From the NCBI GenBank assembly GCA_047610385.1, contig JBLGAC010000004.1:1-64000 (forward strand): DNA of 64,000 nucleotides, in the 5' to 3' direction. A model generated the notes under the pieces. It had not been told where the DNA came from. It was given only the letters and a program-made list of their open reading frames with translations, and made no database searches. How positions within the stretch are numbered: position 1 is the stretch's first letter; every line of letters starts with the position of its first letter. The stretch is from JBOCEF01 sp047610385 (GTDB lineage: Bacteria > Pseudomonadota > Alphaproteobacteria > Rhodobacterales > Rhodobacteraceae). The translations under genes were made by a program, and so were the position numbers. This document shows, piece by piece, positions 48,740-57,304 of the stretch.

Positions 48740-49359
48740 GAAGGCTCCGGGTCCGGACGGTTTGAGGGGCAGGGGAGGCCTCCGCGCGCTCAAGGTCAAG
48801 GGGCCACAAACGAGAACCGGCGTCCCTCTCGGAACGCCGGTCTGACCGCTTCGGATCATTCGCCCGGTCGGACGTCCGTTCTGGACGCGCGAAGGGCTGA
48901 GGGCGCTTCAGGCCAAATTCTGGGAGCCGCCGCTTCGCCAGCATGGGGCCAGCGGCGGTGGGTTTGCGACCGGGTGCAGATCAGGTCTGAACCCGCTGGC
49001 AGCTCAACGCAAAGATGCGGTGCGCAGGCAGTGTTGTCAAATGATGAATGGATGGGGCGGGTTAGGATTGCCCCTAGATTTCAACGCGAAAGCCCTGCGC
49101 CCGCCGCTGGCATACATGGCCCCGGTGCCGTGCAATGTATGGCGGTCGTTGTCGTGGGGTGACGCGCTGGGTGTTCCGCTGGCGGGCAGTAAATTTATGC
49201 CATGGCCGAGATGTTTGATGTGAATACTGATGTAATTATCCAGATAATCCACGCATTCACCTGCAAGGTGATGGAATGCTGATACGCCTCAGCGTTTGAC
49301 ATTCAATCGGCGCTGTCATTGCTTTCAAAGCAGGGGCACCGGTTTTGCCGATGCCTTTG
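48740..49359. other. 620-bp intergenic region
   Basis: I see no supported gene. The left part is GC-rich and carries the ACCGGCGT/ACGCCGGT inverted repeat at 48816-48841, possibly an operator of the Lrp-type gene. The middle and right parts are less GC-rich, with only short frames of no recognisable content. Confidence 0.4.
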
Positions 49360-50208
49360 TCAGGGGGCCGCAGTATCCGCAAAAGATGCACGCAGTCGGG
49401 TAAGAGCGGATTCGCGGATCTGGCGGATGCGCTCACGCGATACGCCAAATCTCTCACCCAGCTCACCCAGCGTTTTTGGTGTTTCGGATACATATGTCTC
49501 AATAATGATGTCTTGTTCACGCTTGGAAAGCCCGTTCAGATGCGCAGACATCGTGGCCCAGAAGGCACGGGAATCCAGCCGTGCGCTGACTTCGTTTTCA
49601 ACGTCTGCATCTGGATCTGTAAGCAGATCCTGCAATTCCATTGTGCCGCCATCGTCTTTGACCGCGCGATTAAGCGACCCGTCCTGTGCGGCCAATCTTT
49701 GCTGCATCAACACAACCTGTTCAGGCGTAACCGCAAGATCAATCGCAATCTGGTCAACAAGCTGTTCAAGCGGGATCTCTCCCACTGCGACCAGCTTGGC
49801 CTCAACACGCTTCAGGTTATAAAACAGCTTGCGGCTTGCTGCTGAATTGGGAAGCCTCACCAAGGACCAGTTGCGGATTTTATAGTCCTGAATTTCGGCC
49901 CTGATCCACCATGCGGCATAGGTCGAGAACCGAAAGCCCTTGTCGGGATCAAAGCGATCGGCCGCCTTTAGCAACCCGATATTCGCGTGTTGCAGGAAGT
50001 CGCTGTCCAATTCCCGTCCTTTGACCCCGGCGCGCTTGGCCGCTGCGCGTGCCAGCGCTTGGTGCGATGTAACCAGACGGTTGCGTGCGGCAACATCGCC
50101 TTCGTCGCGCCAAAGCCGGGCAAGCCGCGCCTCATTATGCGCGTCCAGAAATTCCGGACGCGGCGTCTGATTGCGGGCCATTCGAGGCGGAGGGAAAGGT
50201 TTGTTCAT
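49360..50208 (-). CDS. rpoH2: Second RpoH-type sigma factor (RpoH-II-like)
   Basis: This 282-residue sigma factor has regions 2.3-2.4 (FRFSTYAAWWIRAEIQDYKI), an RpoH-box-like SRKLFYNLKRVEAKL, and a region 4.2 HTH (KTLGELGERFGVSRERIRQI). It lacks the first-region text of the main RpoH. In Rhodobacter the second RpoH serves oxidative and singlet-oxygen stress, normally under RpoE. I see no RpoE promoter here. It is divergent from a MarR/Mrp/Nfu unit with overlapping promoters, which suggests a link with iron-sulfur stress. The assignment as RpoH-II is by similarity of pattern. Confidence 0.85.
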   Translation of the reverse strand: MNKPFPPPRMARNQTPRPEFLDAHNEARLARLWRDEGDVAARNRLVTSHQALARAAAKRAGVKGRELDSDFLQHANIGLLKAADRFDPDKGFRFSTYAAWWIRAEIQDYKIRNWSLVRLPNSAASRKLFYNLKRVEAKLVAVGEIPLEQLVDQIAIDLAVTPEQVVLMQQRLAAQDGSLNRAVKDDGGTMELQDLLTDPDADVENEVSARLDSRAFWATMSAHLNGLSKREQDIIIETYVSETPKTLGELGERFGVSRERIRQIRESALTRLRASFADTAAP

Positions 50209-50233
50209 TTTCTCACATTTGGTTTCGTTTCGA

Positions 50234-50284
50234 CACTAATCGTGGTGAGATTGGCTTGTCAATATGATTTCGAAACGCTACTAA
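50234..50284. promoter_or_regulatory. Overlapping divergent promoters with palindromic operator-like sequence
   Basis: On the + strand TTGTCA (50256-50261) and TACTAA (50279-50284) are 17 bases apart and predict transcription starting at about 50291. On the - strand TTGACA (50262-50257) overlaps the same bases, and TTAGTG (50239-50234) is a weak -10. The palindrome TTTCGAAA (50268-50275) lies in the + spacer, with a related GTTTCGTTTCGA at 50222-50233. These could be MarR sites. Confidence 0.6.
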
Positions 50285-50290
50285 GCGGTC

Positions 50291-50899
50291 ATGAGTGAGC
50301 ATGTGACCACCACAGAAGAAATCGCCGAACTGCTCGTCTATCTTGGGCGCGCGGCCCGCGGATCTGACGCAGGATCAGAGCTGACGGCGGTGCAATGGAC
50401 GGCCATGCGGTTTTTCGCGCGCGCCAATCAGGTTTCCCGAACGCCGTCAGCGTTTGCCAGCTTTCATGCCACGACGCGGGGCACAGCATCGCAAGTGATC
50501 AAGTCGCTGATGCTGAAGGGGTATCTTGCCCGCCATGAGGCGGTGGATGACCGTCGCAGCGTTCGGTTGGACCTGACAAGCGGCGGGGCGTCGATCATGC
50601 GCCATGACCCGCTGCACAGCCTGACCGACGCCATTGACCGGTTGGATGGCAGTCTGCGCACGGCGTTGCGGCAGGCTTTGCCCGCATTGGCGGGAGAGCT
50701 GGCCAAAATTCGCGACACAGTCGCCTTTGGCACTTGCGGCGATTGTCGGCATTTCTCGCGCTGCGATGCGGGTGGATACTGTGCCTGCATCGGCGCTGAA
50801 CTGGCCCCGGCCGATCTTGGCTGTCTTTGCGTCAACTTCGCCGCAGGCGCAGACCCAAAGGCCCCGATGCCAAGCCCCAAATCAGAGGAATCTTCATGA
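50291..50899 (+). CDS. MarR-family regulator with a cysteine-rich C-terminal tail
   Basis: This 202-residue protein has a MarR winged helix in residues 10-135 (TAVQWTAMRFFARANQ, TTRGTASQVIKSLMLKGYLA, then HEAVDDRRSVRLDLT). The tail carries seven cysteines at 149, 152, 158, 164, 166, 178 and 180 (CGDCRHFSRC, YCACIG, GCLCVNF), enough to bind an Fe-S cluster or zinc. This tail is not part of ordinary MarR proteins. ATG 50291 has no ribosome binding site and coincides with the predicted transcription start. The stop overlaps the Mrp start (ATGA). A redox- or Fe-S-sensing repressor of its own operon and perhaps of the sigma gene is inferred. Confidence 0.82.
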   Translation: MSEHVTTTEEIAELLVYLGRAARGSDAGSELTAVQWTAMRFFARANQVSRTPSAFASFHATTRGTASQVIKSLMLKGYLARHEAVDDRRSVRLDLTSGGASIMRHDPLHSLTDAIDRLDGSLRTALRQALPALAGELAKIRDTVAFGTCGDCRHFSRCDAGGYCACIGAELAPADLGCLCVNFAAGADPKAPMPSPKSEESS

Positions 50900-52104
50900 C
50901 GCCGGCACAAGCCACATCCAGCGAGGCCGGTGGCCTTGGTATGGCCCATCTTGGACAGATCATTGCGGTGGCCAGCGGTAAGGGCGGTGTGGGCAAAAGC
51001 ACCGTCAGCACCAATCTGGCCTTGGCCTTGGCGGCGCAAGGTGCGGCGGTCGGGCTGGTGGACGCCGATCTGTACGGCCCCAGTGTGCCCGGAATGCTGG
51101 GGATTGAAACGGGAAAACCCCCCTTGATGTCCCGTTCGGGCAAGGTGATCCCCGCGCAGGCGCATGGGATCAAGGTCATCTCGATGGGCATGCTGACCGA
51201 TGACGACAAACCGGCGATTCTGCGCGGCCCGATGGTGTCGAAATACCTGCGGATGTTTATTGTTGATGTGGACTGGGGCCAGCTGGACTATCTGATCCTC
51301 GATCTGCCCCCCGGCACCGGCGACACGCAGCTGACGCTGGCGCAAAGCTTTCCCCTAACCGGCGCCGTGGTGGTCAGCACGCCGCAGGATGTCAGCCTGA
51401 AAATCGCTCGGCGCGGCATTCGCATGATGGAGCAGGTCAAGGTGCCGATCCTTGGCGTCGTTGAGAATATGAGCGGGTTTACCTGCCCGGGGTGTGGTGA
51501 GGTAACCCACATCTTTCATCAAGGTGGCGGCGCAAAGATCGCCGCCAGCCTGGGCGTTCCGTTTCTGGGCGCCATTCCGCTTGATCCCGCGATTGTGGAT
51601 TGCGGCGATGATGGGCGCCCCTTGGTGATCGCCCATCCCGACGCACCCGCTGCGGCAGCCTACCGCGATATTGCCGCGATCCTGTCCGGGCGCGCGCAAG
51701 TCGCCGCTGGAATGCCAACGCCGTTTGACTGGCATTGGGCCGATGACGCCAGCAAGCCAAAGCCGGCGGCCCATGCGGCGCAAGCGGGCGGCGCGGCTGA
51801 GGTTCTTATGGCACTTGGTCGCCGCGACGCGCACACCTTGTCCCTGCGGTGGCAAGATGGCCATGACCAGCAGATCAACACGCGCGATCTGCGTCTGGCG
51901 TGCCGGTGTGCAGCCTGCATTGATGAAATGAGCGGGCGCGCCGTGCTGGACCCGGCAACTGTGCCGATGAACATCGCGCCCACCCGGATCTGGAGCCTTG
52001 GCAACTATGCCATCGGCGTCAGCTTCAGCGATGGCCATCAGTCGGGAATTTACACCTTTGGCCATCTGCGCAGCATGGTGGCACCAGAGGTGGAAGATGT
52101 CTGA
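50896..52104 (+). CDS. Mrp/ApbC-type ATPase fused to a DUF971 domain
   Basis: The 402 residues include an Mrp/Nbp35 P-loop with SGKGGVGKSTVS near residues 27-38, a switch region with DLPPGTGDTQLTL, and the CPGC pair at 197 and 200 that bridges an Fe-S cluster in the dimer. Family members carry and deliver Fe-S clusters. A C-terminal DUF971 domain lies at about 312-395 (LSLRWQDGHDQQINTRDLRL, with CRCAAC at 336-341, and YTFGHLRSM). The N-terminal MIP18-like domain seen in some Mrp proteins is absent. The gene overlaps MarR upstream and Nfu downstream. Confidence 0.88.
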   Translation: MTPAQATSSEAGGLGMAHLGQIIAVASGKGGVGKSTVSTNLALALAAQGAAVGLVDADLYGPSVPGMLGIETGKPPLMSRSGKVIPAQAHGIKVISMGMLTDDDKPAILRGPMVSKYLRMFIVDVDWGQLDYLILDLPPGTGDTQLTLAQSFPLTGAVVVSTPQDVSLKIARRGIRMMEQVKVPILGVVENMSGFTCPGCGEVTHIFHQGGGAKIAASLGVPFLGAIPLDPAIVDCGDDGRPLVIAHPDAPAAAAYRDIAAILSGRAQVAAGMPTPFDWHWADDASKPKPAAHAAQAGGAAEVLMALGRRDAHTLSLRWQDGHDQQINTRDLRLACRCAACIDEMSGRAVLDPATVPMNIAPTRIWSLGNYAIGVSFSDGHQSGIYTFGHLRSMVAPEVEDV

Positions 52105-53371
52105 CCTGACCGCGCCGCCGCGCATCCGTGCCGAAGCCTCGGTTGCCGATCCGCACAGCATGCGCTTTGTGTTGGACCGGGACGTGCAGAAAGGCGCGAT
52201 GGCGACCTTTTCCGATGCCGCGGCCGCGCAAGGCGCACCTTTGGCTGAGGCGCTGTTCGCCATCGCCGGGGTGAAAATGGTTGATGTCTCAGGCGCGGTC
52301 GTGGCCGTGATCAAGACCGATGACAGCGATTGGAGCGCCCTGAAACGCCCGATTGCCGATGCGCTCCGCACCGTCATGGCGCAATCTGCTGCGGCTTTGG
52401 GTCTGGGGGCCAAGACCTTTGGCCAAGCCCGGACCGATGCCGAAATCCGCGCGGCGGTTCAAGAGGTTCTGGACCGGCAAGCCAACCCGTCGATTGCCAG
52501 CCATGGCGGGCATGTTAGCGTCACTGACGTGGCGGATGGCGTTGTCAGCATGCTGATGTCGGGGGGGTGTCAGGGCTGTGCGTCCTCTGCCGCCACATTG
52601 CGCGGCGGGGTGGAGCGTATGATCCGCGCGGCGATCCCCGAGGTTCGCGACATTATTGACGTGACCGACCATGCCGCTGGTGAGACCCCGTTTTACAGCG
52701 TTGATGCGGGCGATGCGCAGCAGCCAAAGCGGCCCTTGTTGTATCGCCCCGTCCCACCTGATGCGATCCTGCGCGAAGATGACCAGTTCTTCATTTCGCC
52801 AGACTATCTTGCACCGCGTCTGGGGATGGATCCCGAAACGCTTCGGGCAGGGCTGCTGTCGGGCGAAGTTGTCAGCCAGTCTGAGGTTGGCGCTGGGGCC
52901 GACGCGGGAAAAACCCGTCTGATCATACGCTCCAGCCGCCGTGTCTGGGCTGCGGAAATCTCAGCCGATGGTGCCGCGCATGAAGTCCCCGCGCCGCGCG
53001 CTGCCACAGCAGCCGCAGCGGCTGGCAGCATGTTGCGCGATCGAATTCGCGCGCATCTTGCCGGCTTGTCGGCAGCCGATGTGCCGCTGACCTACGGCAC
53101 TTTGGCACGCGCGATGGGGCTTCACGCGCCCGGATCGATTGCAAAGGTCACGCAGGCGCTTGAGGCAACAATGGTCGAGGACGCCGGAAATCGCGCGCCT
53201 TTCCTGGCCTCTCTGGTTGTCAGCAAAGTCGGGCAAGGCTACGTGGCCAAAGGGTTTCTTGAACAAGCGCGCGCGCTGGGCCGAGGGCCGGGCGTGGGTG
53301 AAGACGATCAGGTCTATCACCAGCGGGAGTTCATCGGCGCTGTTGCCATGCTGACAGGCGCGCCTCAGTGA
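52097..53371 (+). CDS. Nfu-type Fe-S scaffold with a C-terminal multi-domain extension
   Basis: This 424-residue protein begins with an Nfu N-terminal domain (about 15-95) and a NifU C-terminal domain (about 113-190), with SGGCQGCASS placing the CxxC pair at 158 and 161. That part assembles and passes on Fe-S clusters. Ordinary Nfu proteins end there at about 190 residues. Two extra parts follow: 215-300, a small alpha/beta unit with DDQFFISPDYLAPRLGMDP, possibly DUF6522-like, and 312-415, with helix-turn-helix-like DVPLTYGTLARAMGLHAPGS and IAKVTQALEATM. The start at ATG 52097 overlaps Mrp by eight bases. The fusion suggests DNA-linked Fe-S use, but this is inference. Confidence 0.82.
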   Translation: MSDLTAPPRIRAEASVADPHSMRFVLDRDVQKGAMATFSDAAAAQGAPLAEALFAIAGVKMVDVSGAVVAVIKTDDSDWSALKRPIADALRTVMAQSAAALGLGAKTFGQARTDAEIRAAVQEVLDRQANPSIASHGGHVSVTDVADGVVSMLMSGGCQGCASSAATLRGGVERMIRAAIPEVRDIIDVTDHAAGETPFYSVDAGDAQQPKRPLLYRPVPPDAILREDDQFFISPDYLAPRLGMDPETLRAGLLSGEVVSQSEVGAGADAGKTRLIIRSSRRVWAAEISADGAAHEVPAPRAATAAAAAGSMLRDRIRAHLAGLSAADVPLTYGTLARAMGLHAPGSIAKVTQALEATMVEDAGNRAPFLASLVVSKVGQGYVAKGFLEQARALGRGPGVGEDDQVYHQREFIGAVAMLTGAPQ

Positions 53372-53446
53372 GTTCTGCATCGGTTGCTTGTGAAATTATC
53401 ATACATTTCTGTTGCTGCTGATGCCCGCATTGCTGGCGACAGGCTA

Positions 53447-53486
53447 CCGCAAAGGTTCAGGACTGCCCGCGTCCCAACCTTTGCGG
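53447..53486. repeat. 11-bp inverted repeat after the Nfu gene
   Basis: CCGCAAAGGTT (53447-53457) and AACCTTTGCGG (53476-53486) pair perfectly around an 18-base loop. There is no U tract. It may end the MarR-Mrp-Nfu transcript. No gene is supported in 53372-53657. Confidence 0.5.
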
Positions 53487-53657
53487 ACGCCTATCGGCGC
53501 ATCTTTTCCAATTGCACGACCTGCACAGGGCAGTTAATCTGCGGCAGTACGGTGGGCTTTCGTTTTGCTCACTTGAAAGCGATGCGCGTGATCAGATGCG
53601 GCGCGCAAATCAAAATAAGCGTGGGCTGATCTTCTGGCAGTGGGGTGACGCAATGTA

Positions 53658-54341
53658 TCACGCCGCGCCCGGCGCGGTGTCTTGCAGCCCGTAACCCGCG
53701 AAAGCGCCCAGTGCCTCAGCGATCTCAGCATCTGACAGCACCACGCCGCCGCCAATCTGCAGCGCGTTGAAATACTGGTGGGCCAGCGCCTCCAATTCGG
53801 TCGCCAGCCACATCGCCTTGTCCAGCCCTGGTCCCACCGCAATGGACCCGTGATTGGCCAGCAGGCAGGCCGCGCGCCCCTCCAACGCTTTCAGGGCCAT
53901 GCGCGACAGCGCCTCGGTCCCAAACATCGCATAGTCTGCGCACCGGATATCGGCCCCCCCGAACGCTGCGATCATGTAATGCACCGCTGGGATCGGCCTG
54001 CGCGCGATCGCCAGCGTGGTGCAATATATCGGGTGGGCGTGCACGATCGCCCCGGCATCGGGCCGCGCGTTCAGGATATCGAGGTGAAATCGCCATTCGG
54101 TGGACGGCTTCAGCGGCCCCTCCCACCTCCCGTAATCGGGGTGCCGGGCGTCCACGATGGGCATGGTGGCGATCATCTCAGGGATCATCGCTTCATAGGC
54201 GGTGGCGGACGGCGTGATCAGCATCTGCTCGCCATGGCGCACCGATATGTTCCCCGAGGTTCCTTGGTTAAGCCCGCTGGTGTTCATCCACAGGCATTTG
54301 TCGATGACGGCCTGGCGCAGGGCGCGCTCCTGTTCGGTCAT
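53658..54341 (-). CDS. Class II aldolase/adducin family protein (fuculose-phosphate aldolase-like)
   Basis: This 227-residue zinc enzyme starts from ATG 54341, with AAAGGA upstream. It has TSGNISVR near residues 28-35, AIVHAHPIYCTTLA with two zinc histidines, and CLLANHGSIAVG with a third. The catalytic Glu would lie near LKPSTEWRFHLDIL. It cleaves or forms sugar phosphates such as fuculose-1-phosphate or a related compound; the substrate is unknown. It is divergent from leuB. The longer frame to 55190 runs through leuB and is rejected. Confidence 0.86.
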   Translation of the reverse strand: MTEQERALRQAVIDKCLWMNTSGLNQGTSGNISVRHGEQMLITPSATAYEAMIPEMIATMPIVDARHPDYGRWEGPLKPSTEWRFHLDILNARPDAGAIVHAHPIYCTTLAIARRPIPAVHYMIAAFGGADIRCADYAMFGTEALSRMALKALEGRAACLLANHGSIAVGPGLDKAMWLATELEALAHQYFNALQIGGGVVLSDAEIAEALGAFAGYGLQDTAPGAA

Positions 54342-54527
54342 GGCTGGGGTCCTTTGGCTGGGGGCCTTCATCAATGCCGACGGAAGGTGCGGGATCAAGG
54401 CCGCGCCCTGACGCATCCACCAGGAAAATCGGCCCCGCGGCGCCTGCCCGGCCCCGCCCCGCTTGACCACGCGTCCCCCGCCCGATACCCGATAAACGAA
54501 ACAAACACGCGCCCGAGGAGCACGCCC

Positions 54528-55634
54528 ATGTCCAATCCCTCTCTCCTGATCCTGCCCGGCGATGGCATTGGCCCCGAAGTGATGGCCGAGGTCCGCAAGG
54601 TCATCGGCTGGTACGGTGCCAAACGCGGCATCGAATTCGACATCTCTGAGGATCTGGTCGGTGGCTGCGCCTATGACGTGCACGGCACGCCGCTGACCGA
54701 TGCCACCATGGCCAAAGCGCAGGAAGTGGATGCGGTGCTGCTGGGTGCCGTGGGTGGCCCGAAATACGACAATCTCGATTTCTCGGTGAAGCCTGAGCGC
54801 GGGCTGCTGCGTCTGCGCAAGGAAATGGACCTGTATGCCAACCTGCGCCCGGCGCAGTGCTTTGACGCGCTGGCCGATTTCTCGTCGCTGAAGCGCAACG
54901 TGGTCGCGGGTCTCGACATCATGATCATCCGGGAATTGACCTCGGGAGTCTATTTTGGCGAACCGCGCGGCATCTTCAAGGAGGGCAATGAGCGCGTCGG
55001 CATCAACACCCAGCGCTACACGGAATCTGAGATCGCCCGCGTCGCCCGGTCTGCCTTTGAAATGGCCCGCCGCCGCGGCAACAAAGTCTGCTCCATGGAG
55101 AAGGCCAATGTCATGGAATCGGGCGTGTTGTGGCGCGAAGTTGTGCAGGAAATCCACGACGCCGAATACCCCGATGTAGAGCTGTCGCATATGTATGCCG
55201 ACGCAGGCGCCATGCAGCTTTGCCGCTGGCCCAAACAGTTCGACGTGATCGTCACCGACAACCTATTCGGCGATCTGCTGTCCGATTGTGCGGCGATGCT
55301 GACCGGGTCCTTGGGCATGCTGCCCTCAGCGTCGCTTGGCGCACCGATGGACAATGGCCGCCCCAAGGCGCTGTATGAGCCGGTGCACGGATCGGCCCCC
55401 GACATTGCAGGCACGGGCAAGGCGAACCCGATCGCCTGCATCCTCAGCTTTGCGATGGCGTTGCGCTATTCCTTCGATCAGGGCGCTGAGGCTGACCGGC
55501 TGGAAGCGGCGGTGGAAAAAGTGCTGGCTGATGGCCTGCGCACCGCTGATCTGCTGGGCGAAGACGGCGCGATCCCGGTCAACACCGCTGAGATGGGCGA
55601 TGCGATCGTGGCCGCGCTCGACGCCAGCCTCTGA
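54528..55634 (+). CDS. leuB: 3-isopropylmalate dehydrogenase
   Basis: This 368-residue enzyme of leucine synthesis oxidises and decarboxylates 3-isopropylmalate with NAD. It has LLILPGDGIGPEVMAEV, the substrate arginines in GLLRLRKEMDLYANLRPAQC, IRELTSGVYFGEPRG, the catalytic Lys in VCSMEKANVMESG, and the metal Asp in VTDNLFGDLLSDCAAML. GGAG precedes ATG 54528. A perfect terminator follows. A longer frame from 53778 overlaps the divergent aldolase and is rejected. Confidence 0.96.
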   Translation: MSNPSLLILPGDGIGPEVMAEVRKVIGWYGAKRGIEFDISEDLVGGCAYDVHGTPLTDATMAKAQEVDAVLLGAVGGPKYDNLDFSVKPERGLLRLRKEMDLYANLRPAQCFDALADFSSLKRNVVAGLDIMIIRELTSGVYFGEPRGIFKEGNERVGINTQRYTESEIARVARSAFEMARRRGNKVCSMEKANVMESGVLWREVVQEIHDAEYPDVELSHMYADAGAMQLCRWPKQFDVIVTDNLFGDLLSDCAAMLTGSLGMLPSASLGAPMDNGRPKALYEPVHGSAPDIAGTGKANPIACILSFAMALRYSFDQGAEADRLEAAVEKVLADGLRTADLLGEDGAIPVNTAEMGDAIVAALDASL

Positions 55635-55654
55635 CCTCAGGCGCTGCCAATCGG

Positions 55655-55688
55655 GGGCCGCGGCGATGCGCATCGCCGCGGCCCTTTT
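55655..55688 (+). terminator. Intrinsic terminator of leuB
   Basis: GGGCCGCGGCGAT pairs with ATCGCCGCGGCCC around a GCGC loop, followed by TTTT. The stretch from here to purD (55952) contains no supported gene apart from the 15-bp direct repeats at 55792-55825. Confidence 0.92.
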
Positions 55689-55791
55689 GCGTTTGCGCCC
55701 GCGCCGCCGCTTGCCGCGCGCCGCGGGCGCCGCGGTCCCGCCCGCGCGCGGGTTGGCGCAGCGCTCCCGCATGCGGTCAGGCACGCTTCAC

Positions 55792-55825
55792 CCAGATCTG
55801 ATCGCATCTTCCAGATCTGATCGCA
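55792..55825. repeat. 15-bp direct repeat upstream of purD
   Basis: CCAGATCTGATCGCA occurs at 55792-55806 and again at 55811-55825, 19 bases apart start to start. Each copy contains the palindrome AGATCT. Near two helical turns of spacing suits paired regulator sites. It lies 130-160 bases before purD. Confidence 0.6.
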
Positions 55826-55951
55826 CTTGCCGGGCACATCGTGCAGGCAATGGCGGCAAGGGGTGCCGCCGCGCCACCCCGATCATGCGCCGCCGCTGGA
55901 CCTGCGCGCGGCCAACGCCTAAAAGCAGCGCGAACTGGATCGGAGGCGCAG

Positions 55952-57223
55952 ATGAACATCCTCATTCTTGGCGGCGGCGGGCGTGAACACGCGTTGGCCT
56001 GGGCGATCGCCAAAAGCCCCGATTGCGACAGGCTGATCTGTGCGCCCGGCAACGCGGGCATCGCGGCGGTGGCCGAATGCGCCGCGCTGGTAATTGATGA
56101 CGGCGCTGCGGTGGTGGAATTTGCCAAGCTGAACGCCATCGATCTGGTGGTGGTCGGGCCTGAAGGGCCGCTGGCCGCCGGCGTCGCCGATGCGCTGACT
56201 GAGGCAAAAATCCCCGTCTTTGGCCCGTCGAAACAGGCCGCGCTGCTTGAGGCGTCAAAAACCTTCACCCATGAGGTCTGCGATGCCGTCGCCGCCCCCA
56301 TGGCCGCGTGGAAGCGGTTCACGGACGCCGCGCCCGCCCGCGCTTATGTGCGCGCAATGGGCGCTCCGATCGTGGTCAAGGCCGACGGTCTGGCCGCGGG
56401 CAAGGGCGTTGTGGTGGCCGAGACCGTCGATCAGGCGCTTGCCGCCATCGACGACATGTTCGGCGGCGCCTTTGGCCTTGCGGGCGCCGAAGTGGTGATT
56501 GAGGAATTCATGGCTGGCGAAGAGGCCAGCTTTTTCGTCCTGTGCGATGGAAAAACCTGCCTGCCACTGGCCACCGCCCAGGATCACAAGCGCGCCTATG
56601 ACGGCGACGAAGGCCCCAACACTGGCGGCATGGGCGCCTATTCGCCCGCCCCGGTGATGACCGAGGCCCTTGAGGCCCAGACCATGGCCCGCATCATCCA
56701 GCCCGTGGTCGATGAAATGGCCCGCCGCGGCACGCCCTATCAAGGGGTGCTCTATGCCGGGTTGATGATCGAAAACGGCACCGCGCGGCTGGTGGAATTC
56801 AACGCGCGCTTTGGCGACCCGGAATGTCAGGTGCTGATGATGCGCCTTGGCGCAGACCTGCTGCCGGTGCTGCTGGCCTGCGCCGAGGGGCGGTTGGCTG
56901 GTGCGGCGATGCCGTGGCGCCCCGATCCCGCGATCACGGTGGTGGTCGCGGCCAAGGGCTATCCCGGCGGCTATGCCAAGGACGAGCCGATCGGCAATCT
57001 GGCCGAGGCCGCGTTAGACCCGGATGTGGAGATTTTTCATGCCGGCACGCGATTGGTCGGCGCTGAGGTCGTGTCCAATGGTGGGCGCGTCCTGAACGTC
57101 ACCGCCCGCGGTACCACGCTGCAAGATGCGCGTGACAAGGCCTATGCTGCCATCGCCCGCATCGATTGGCCGGGGGGCTTTTACCGCACTGATATTGGCT
57201 GGCGCGCGCTGAACCGTGACTGA
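55952..57223 (+). CDS. purD: Phosphoribosylamine-glycine ligase
   Basis: This 423-residue ATP-grasp enzyme of purine synthesis joins glycine to phosphoribosylamine. It has MNILILGGGGREHALAWAIA at the start, IVVKADGLAAGKGVVVAETV (ATP-grasp loop), RAYDGDEGPNTGGMGAYSPA (substrate loop) and LVEFNARFGDPECQ (metal-binding). CGGAGG precedes the ATG at 55952. The length is normal. The longer frame from 55841 is not used. Confidence 0.96.
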   Translation: MNILILGGGGREHALAWAIAKSPDCDRLICAPGNAGIAAVAECAALVIDDGAAVVEFAKLNAIDLVVVGPEGPLAAGVADALTEAKIPVFGPSKQAALLEASKTFTHEVCDAVAAPMAAWKRFTDAAPARAYVRAMGAPIVVKADGLAAGKGVVVAETVDQALAAIDDMFGGAFGLAGAEVVIEEFMAGEEASFFVLCDGKTCLPLATAQDHKRAYDGDEGPNTGGMGAYSPAPVMTEALEAQTMARIIQPVVDEMARRGTPYQGVLYAGLMIENGTARLVEFNARFGDPECQVLMMRLGADLLPVLLACAEGRLAGAAMPWRPDPAITVVVAAKGYPGGYAKDEPIGNLAEAALDPDVEIFHAGTRLVGAEVVSNGGRVLNVTARGTTLQDARDKAYAAIARIDWPGGFYRTDIGWRALNRD

Positions 57224-57304
57224 GAGCCGCGCACCGTCTCCTGCGCTTTTGGCGTCCGCAGCACCCGCGCGGCGCTGCGGCCCTTGGCGTATTTGGCAGG
57301 CGCG

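Noticed and set aside
53658..55190. Extension of the aldolase frame to 510 aa
   Set aside because: The added part is antisense to leuB; the true start at 54341 has a ribosome binding site and the family's expected N-terminus.
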